DNA of 42,621 nucleotides. Origin: JBCDCE01 sp039182515. Lineage in GTDB: Bacteria; Pseudomonadota; Alphaproteobacteria; Rhodobacterales; Rhodobacteraceae. Every line of letters begins with the position of its first letter. Position 1 is the stretch's first letter. Positions 39,140-42,621 of the stretch are shown one piece after another. Both the position numbers and the translations under genes were made by a program. The notes beneath the pieces were generated by a model. That model was not told the origin of the DNA. It did no database searches and saw only the letters and a program-made list of their open reading frames with translations. The stretch is from contig JBCDCE010000032.1 in the NCBI GenBank assembly GCA_039182515.1, forward strand, positions 1-42,621, read 5' to 3'.

Positions 39140-40005
39140 AAATTGGATTTATCGGACTTGGCAATATGGGCGCGCCAATGGCGCGAAATCTGAACACCGC
39201 TGGACATGATGTTGTTGGCTTTGATCTCGCGGCTCAGCCCGAGGGCATCGTCATGGCGCAAACTGCACCAGAGGCCGCTCAAGGCGCCGATATCGTGATC
39301 ACGATGCTACCCAATGGAGACATACTACGAAGTGTGGCTCAGGATGTCATCCCCGCCATGGAGAATGGTGCTGTCCTTTTGGATTGCTCAACTGTGGATG
39401 TAGAGAGCGCGCGCCAGGTTGCTCAGATGTGCCGCGAAGCAAACCTAGGTGCCTTGGACGCGCCGGTTTCTGGCGGCATTGGGGGGGCAGCTAACGGCAC
39501 TTTGACCTTTATGGTCGGTGGTGACCAGATGGCCTTTTCGACGGCACAGCCCTTGTTTGAGATTATGGGACAAAAGGCCGTGTTCTGTGGCCCGTCCGGT
39601 AACGGCCAAGCTGCAAAAATCTGCAACAATATGATCCTGGGCGCAACCATGATTGCGACATGCGAAGCCTTTGCTTTGGCTGATAAGCTTGGCCTGGGGC
39701 GGCAAGAAATGTTTGATGTTGTGAGCACGTCTTCAGGCTATTCATGGTCCATGAATGCCTATTGTCCGGCACCAGGCATCGGCCCAAAATCACCAAGCGA
39801 TGCAGACTACACGCCCGGGTTTGCAGCAGATCTGATGCTCAAAGACCTGCGCCTTGCCCAAGCCGCGGCCATAGCCGTAGACGCAGACACGCCAATGGGC
39901 GCAAAAGCTGAAGCGCTTTATAGCCAATTTGTGGAGGAAGAAGACGGCAGCGGCCGTGATTTCTCGGCCATGTTGCCGAGGTTTGAAGCGCGGGGTCGTG
40001 ACTAA
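39136..40005 (+). CDS. mmsB: 3-hydroxyisobutyrate dehydrogenase
   Basis: This 289-residue beta-hydroxyacid dehydrogenase oxidises 3-hydroxyisobutyrate to methylmalonate semialdehyde with NAD. It opens with the family motif IGFIGLGNMGAPMARNL; DAPVSGGIGGAANGTL contains the substrate-binding SGG (about 112-114), and the catalytic Lys161 lies in GNGQAAKICNN. The start is a GTG overlapping the upstream TGA (GTGA). It is the last gene of the mms run and hands its product to MmsA. Confidence 0.96.
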   Translation: MKIGFIGLGNMGAPMARNLNTAGHDVVGFDLAAQPEGIVMAQTAPEAAQGADIVITMLPNGDILRSVAQDVIPAMENGAVLLDCSTVDVESARQVAQMCREANLGALDAPVSGGIGGAANGTLTFMVGGDQMAFSTAQPLFEIMGQKAVFCGPSGNGQAAKICNNMILGATMIATCEAFALADKLGLGRQEMFDVVSTSSGYSWSMNAYCPAPGIGPKSPSDADYTPGFAADLMLKDLRLAQAAAIAVDADTPMGAKAEALYSQFVEEEDGSGRDFSAMLPRFEARGRD

Positions 40006-40020
40006 CCTTGCGAAAAAAGA

Positions 40021-40599
40021 CTAAGCTCCTTCTTCTCGGGCCAGCACAAAAACCAAGTCGTCTAAACTGAACTGCTCAGAGGTTCCTTTGATCGCGCGCG
40101 TGCCTCTGATCGTAACGCGGCGGAAAGGTTGCGGGCTCACGACACCCCAAAACCCAGTTCCATTTCCGCTTAAAAACGCCTCTAAATCATAGGCCTGATC
40201 GAGAGGAGCGCCCCCTCCATAGCCTCCCAAATCGAAGCTCAGCCCATCTCCCGTCAGGGCAAAAAACCAATCCGCCCCGAACCCAAGAATTGGCTCGGGA
40301 AAGGTAATTGTAAGGACGTCTGGCGCAAGCTCAGCCGTGTAGTCCACCCCACTTTCAAAACGACCCTTGCGCACACGATTTTCGAACCGCCCCGCAGACG
40401 GCGCTCGAAACGCCGCCAAAGGCCCACTCTCAAAGATGATGAAAGGTGCGTTGCTAATGGGTTGCGAAAAATCTTCCTTTACAAGCTCGTGTCCAGCCAC
40501 GGCACGTAAGAAATCTCCACGCGAAACAAAGACCTCTTGTGCCAGGCAAGCCGTACCAATCAAGCTCAAAAATAGGGGGCCAAAAACGATAAACCGCAT
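40021..40599 (-). CDS. Secreted protein of unknown function
   Basis: The 192-residue precursor has a clear signal peptide (MRFIVFGPLFLSLIGTACLAQE, cleavage likely after the Ala-Gln region near residue 20, split here as FGPLFLSLIG and TACLA). The mature part is beta-rich with ITFPEPILGFGADWFFAL and a C-terminal FSLDDLVFVLA. This pattern is reminiscent of exported proteins with PEP-CTERM-like folds, but no VPLPA/PEP sorting motif is visible. It would be periplasmic or extracellular. It converges on mmsB with 15 bases between. No function is assigned. Confidence 0.72.
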   Translation of the reverse strand: MRFIVFGPLFLSLIGTACLAQEVFVSRGDFLRAVAGHELVKEDFSQPISNAPFIIFESGPLAAFRAPSAGRFENRVRKGRFESGVDYTAELAPDVLTITFPEPILGFGADWFFALTGDGLSFDLGGYGGGAPLDQAYDLEAFLSGNGTGFWGVVSPQPFRRVTIRGTRAIKGTSEQFSLDDLVFVLAREEGA

Positions 40600-40687
40600 G
40601 ACTTCAGTGTGGCGCAATTCTTCAAAAAACGGGAACCACTTTTTTGCGATCTCTTGCCACAATAAAATTCTGTCAACTTGACTTTAC

Positions 40688-40719
40688 GCCCCAGCTGTAA
40701 GCTCTATGTTGGGGCTTAC
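40688..40719. promoter_or_regulatory. Two mutually exclusive inverted repeats in the leader of the 29-residue gene
   Basis: GCCCCA (40688) can pair with TGGGGC (40710-40715), while GTAAGC (40697) can pair with GCTTAC (40714-40719). The two pairings overlap, so only one can form. TTGACT at 40678 could serve as a -35 element. A switch-like leader or an operator is possible. Confidence 0.35.
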
Positions 40720-40737
40720 GAAAAAGGGAGCTCTCTT

Positions 40738-40827
40738 ATGGAACTGAATACCGTTGCCGTTGTGTCGCTATTTCTCTTGGTTTTTGCCGTTTTGGGAATG
40801 TGGTGGCTCTACCGGGCTGGACGCTAA
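40738..40827 (+). CDS. 29-residue single-pass membrane protein
   Basis: The frame from ATG 40738 to TAA 40825-40827 encodes a short polar start (MELNT), one strongly hydrophobic helix (VAVVSLFLLVFAVLGMWWL) and a positively charged end (YRAGR). AAAGGGAG sits seven bases before the ATG. The charge distribution predicts N-out/C-in orientation. Too short for ordinary gene callers. Similar mini membrane proteins often bind larger membrane complexes, but no partner is evident. Confidence 0.65.
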   Translation: MELNTVAVVSLFLLVFAVLGMWWLYRAGR

Positions 40828-40837
40828 ACAACACAGC

Positions 40838-40872
40838 AATGCCGTGCGGGCCAATTTGGCATAAGCGGCATT
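40838..40872 (-). terminator. Possible uvrA terminator hairpin
   Basis: AATGCCG (40838-40844) and CGGCATT (40866-40872) form a 7-bp stem just beyond the uvrA stop, with a long loop and no good T-run. Weak candidate. Confidence 0.3.
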
Positions 40873-40881
40873 CCGAGCGCT

Positions 40882-42621
40882 CTACTCCGCTGCAACTGAT
40901 TTAGACGTGAGCATCGGCTTGAGATAGTGGCCGGTGTGACTTCCAGGCGTGTCAGCCACCTTTTCAGGCGTGCCTGTTGCCACAACCTGGCCTCCGCCAT
41001 CCCCACCTTCCGGGCCAATGTCGATAATCCAGTCAGCCGTTTTGACGACATCGAGGTTATGCTCGATGACGATAACCGTGTTGCCAGCATCGACCAGCTC
41101 GTGAAGCACATCCAAGAGCTTCCGCACATCCTCAAAATGCAGGCCCGTTGTCGGTTCATCTAGGATATACAGCGTCCGCCCCGTTGAGCGCTTTGCCAGT
41201 TCTTTAGAAAGCTTCACGCGTTGGGCCTCGCCGCCAGACAGTGTCGTCGCTTGCTGACCAACCTTGATATATCCCAGCCCGACACGCACCAATGCATCCA
41301 TCTTTTCGCGGATCGACGGCACGGCTTTAAAGAACTCCTGGGCGTCCTCGACAGTCATATCGAGTACATCCGCGATGCTTTTGCCTTTGAACTTCACCTC
41401 TAAAGTTTCCCGGTTGTAGCGCTGACCTTGGCAGGTTTCGCAGGTCACATAGACATCCGGCAAGAAGTGCATCTCGATCTTGATCACACCGTCGCCTTGG
41501 CATGCTTCACACCGCCCGCCTTTAACATTGAACGAAAACCGACCCGGCTTGTAACCGCGGGTTTTGGCTTCAGGCAGGCCTGCAAACCAATCGCGAATGG
41601 GGGTAAATGCCCCGGTGTACGTTGCCGGATTTGAGCGCGGCGTACGCCCGATGGGGCGTTGATCAATGTCGATCACCTTATCGAGGTGCTCCAGGCCTTT
41701 GATCGTCTCGCAAGGCGCAGGCGTTTGGCGGGCCCCGTTGAGTTGCATGGATGCCGTTTTGAAAAGCGTCTCAATCGTCAGAGTCGATTTCCCGCCACCG
41801 GACACGCCCGTAACGCAAACAAACTTGCCCAAGGGAAAATCAACTGTGATGTCTTGTAGATTGTTTCCACTGGCTTTTTTGACGGTGATCTTCTTCCCAT
41901 TTCCTTTGCGGCGCTTCGCTGGCACGGCAATTTCGCGGCGGCCAGCCAGGTAGTCACCCGTGATACTTTCAGGGTTCGCGATGATTTCCGAAGGCGTGCC
42001 GTGTGCCACAACTTTGCCGCCGTGAACACCAGCGCCCGGGCCAATATCAAAGACGTAATCCGCCTCGCGCACGGCCTCTTCGTCATGCTCCACGACGATC
42101 ACAGTGTTCCCCTGGTCGCGCAGGTTTTTCAGCGTTGTTAGGAGACGATCGTTGTCGCGTTGATGCAGCCCGATCGAAGGCTCATCGAGCACATATAGCA
42201 CTCCAGTAAGACCCGAGCCGATTTGGCTCGCAAGCCGGATCCGCTGACTTTCTCCGCCCGAAAGCGTGCCGGCGTTACGGCTGAGCGTCAGATATTCCAA
42301 ACCTACATTGTTGAGGAATCCCAGACGCTCGCGGATTTCCTTTAAGATGGCTTTTGCAATTTCATTTTTCTGGTTCGTGAGGGCATCTGGCACAGTTTCG
42401 CACCATTCAGAGGCCTCACGGATGGACATTTGAACGATCTGGCCCACATGCAACAAGTTGTCAGGCTTACCAATTTTTACAGCCAAAGCCTCGTCGCGAA
42501 GACGGTAACCGCCACAGGCACCACAGGGGCGATTGTTTTGATAGCGCTCAAATTCTTCGCGGATCCAGTTGCTATCGGTTTCGCGATAACGCCGCTCCAT
42601 ATTGGGAATGACACCTTCGAA
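40882..42621 (-). CDS. uvrA: Excinuclease ABC subunit A, partial (N-terminus off the right edge)
   Basis: About 580 C-terminal residues of the roughly 950-residue UvrA, the damage-sensing ATPase of nucleotide excision repair. The reading frame continues unbroken past the edge. Seen: a CGACGGYRL stretch of the first half, the first ABC signature LSGGESQRIRLASQIG with Walker B YVLDEPSIGLHQRD, the second Walker A GVSGGGKSTL, the zinc module CEACQGDGVIKIEMHF with a later CETCQGQRYN, and the second signature LSGGEAQRVKLSKEL with ILDEPTTGLHFEDV. All are canonical. LexA/SOS control cannot be judged because the promoter is outside the window. Confidence 0.97.
   Translation of the reverse strand, partial: FEGVIPNMERRYRETDSNWIREEFERYQNNRPCGACGGYRLRDEALAVKIGKPDNLLHVGQIVQMSIREASEWCETVPDALTNQKNEIAKAILKEIRERLGFLNNVGLEYLTLSRNAGTLSGGESQRIRLASQIGSGLTGVLYVLDEPSIGLHQRDNDRLLTTLKNLRDQGNTVIVVEHDEEAVREADYVFDIGPGAGVHGGKVVAHGTPSEIIANPESITGDYLAGRREIAVPAKRRKGNGKKITVKKASGNNLQDITVDFPLGKFVCVTGVSGGGKSTLTIETLFKTASMQLNGARQTPAPCETIKGLEHLDKVIDIDQRPIGRTPRSNPATYTGAFTPIRDWFAGLPEAKTRGYKPGRFSFNVKGGRCEACQGDGVIKIEMHFLPDVYVTCETCQGQRYNRETLEVKFKGKSIADVLDMTVEDAQEFFKAVPSIREKMDALVRVGLGYIKVGQQATTLSGGEAQRVKLSKELAKRSTGRTLYILDEPTTGLHFEDVRKLLDVLHELVDAGNTVIVIEHNLDVVKTADWIIDIGPEGGDGGGQVVATGTPEKVADTPGSHTGHYLKPMLTSKSVAAE

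Noticed and set aside
1..42621. tRNA, rRNA, CRISPR arrays and insertion sequences
   Set aside because: I scanned by eye for T-loop motifs, long phased repeats and terminal inverted repeats with transposase frames and found none; a covariance-model tRNA search would be decisive.

Overview
The window reads as one stretch of chromosome from an alphaproteobacterium of the Rhodobacterales (Roseobacter/Rhodobacter group). The evidence is gene order and gene type: comEC beside gltX-gltA, a ccm operon that contains an endolysin/holin pair of the gene-transfer-agent (GTA) type, a single-chain indolepyruvate ferredoxin oxidoreductase, zapA beside tkt and two gap genes, a valine-degradation operon, and CtrA-like TTAA-N7-TTAA boxes. 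Coding density is high, many gene junctions are 4-base ATGA overlaps, and I saw no rRNA, tRNA, insertion sequence, integrase, CRISPR array or phage structural gene. Long antisense reading frames occur over most genes, as expected at this base composition; I treat them as shadows. All functional calls come from reading motifs by eye, with no database search.

Regions: (1) 1-5.7 kb: 5' part of comEC (DNA uptake, minus strand), divergent from gltX and gltA, then a small RTX-type calcium-binding protein with a CtrA-type box just upstream. (2) 5.8-11.9 kb, all minus strand: argC, ccmE, GTA-type endolysin, holin, ccmF, ccmH and a PaaG-like enoyl-CoA hydratase/isomerase. (3) 12.2-20.2 kb: lysophospholipid acyltransferase, a 1132-residue indolepyruvate ferredoxin oxidoreductase divergent from a LysR regulator across a perfect 7-7-7 palindrome, a probable small RNA, a VOC protein, an agmatinase-family ureohydrolase and an uncharacterised propeller-like protein. 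(4) 20.4-24.4 kb: purL, bolA, a small unknown, grxD; then a multi-hairpin spacer and zapA with a coiled-coil partner on the opposite strand. (5) 24.6-32.7 kb: tkt, a 919-residue RTX/esterase protein, two GAPDH genes with different cofactor-site residues, a 47-residue membrane protein and a DUF1127-like gene; tkt, both gap genes and the DUF1127-like gene carry related TGTTAGCG-type operator sequences upstream. (6) 32.7-34.6 kb: alpha/beta hydrolase, coaD and a CBS-pair protein. (7) 34.7-40.0 kb: valine/isobutyrate catabolism (mmsA, a DUF2161-type nuclease-like gene, acyl-CoA dehydrogenase, 3-hydroxyisobutyryl-CoA hydrolase, mmsB). (8) 40.0-42.6 kb: a secreted unknown, a 29-residue membrane protein and the C-terminal part of uvrA.

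Functional themes: central carbon flow (gltA, tkt, gap pair), amino-acid catabolism ending in acyl-CoAs (indolepyruvate oxidoreductase, PaaG-like protein, Mms cluster), cytochrome c maturation, Fe-S/redox proteins (BolA plus CGFS glutaredoxin), and horizontal gene exchange. The last theme is notable because both a donor-side module (GTA-type lysis pair) and a recipient-side gene (comEC) lie within 9 kb, and a CtrA-like box lies in the comEC promoter region. The best candidates for undescribed biology are the shared operator set around tkt/gap/DUF1127, the small RNA after lysR, the GCATACGT iteron array, the two tiny membrane proteins and the RTX-linked esterase.
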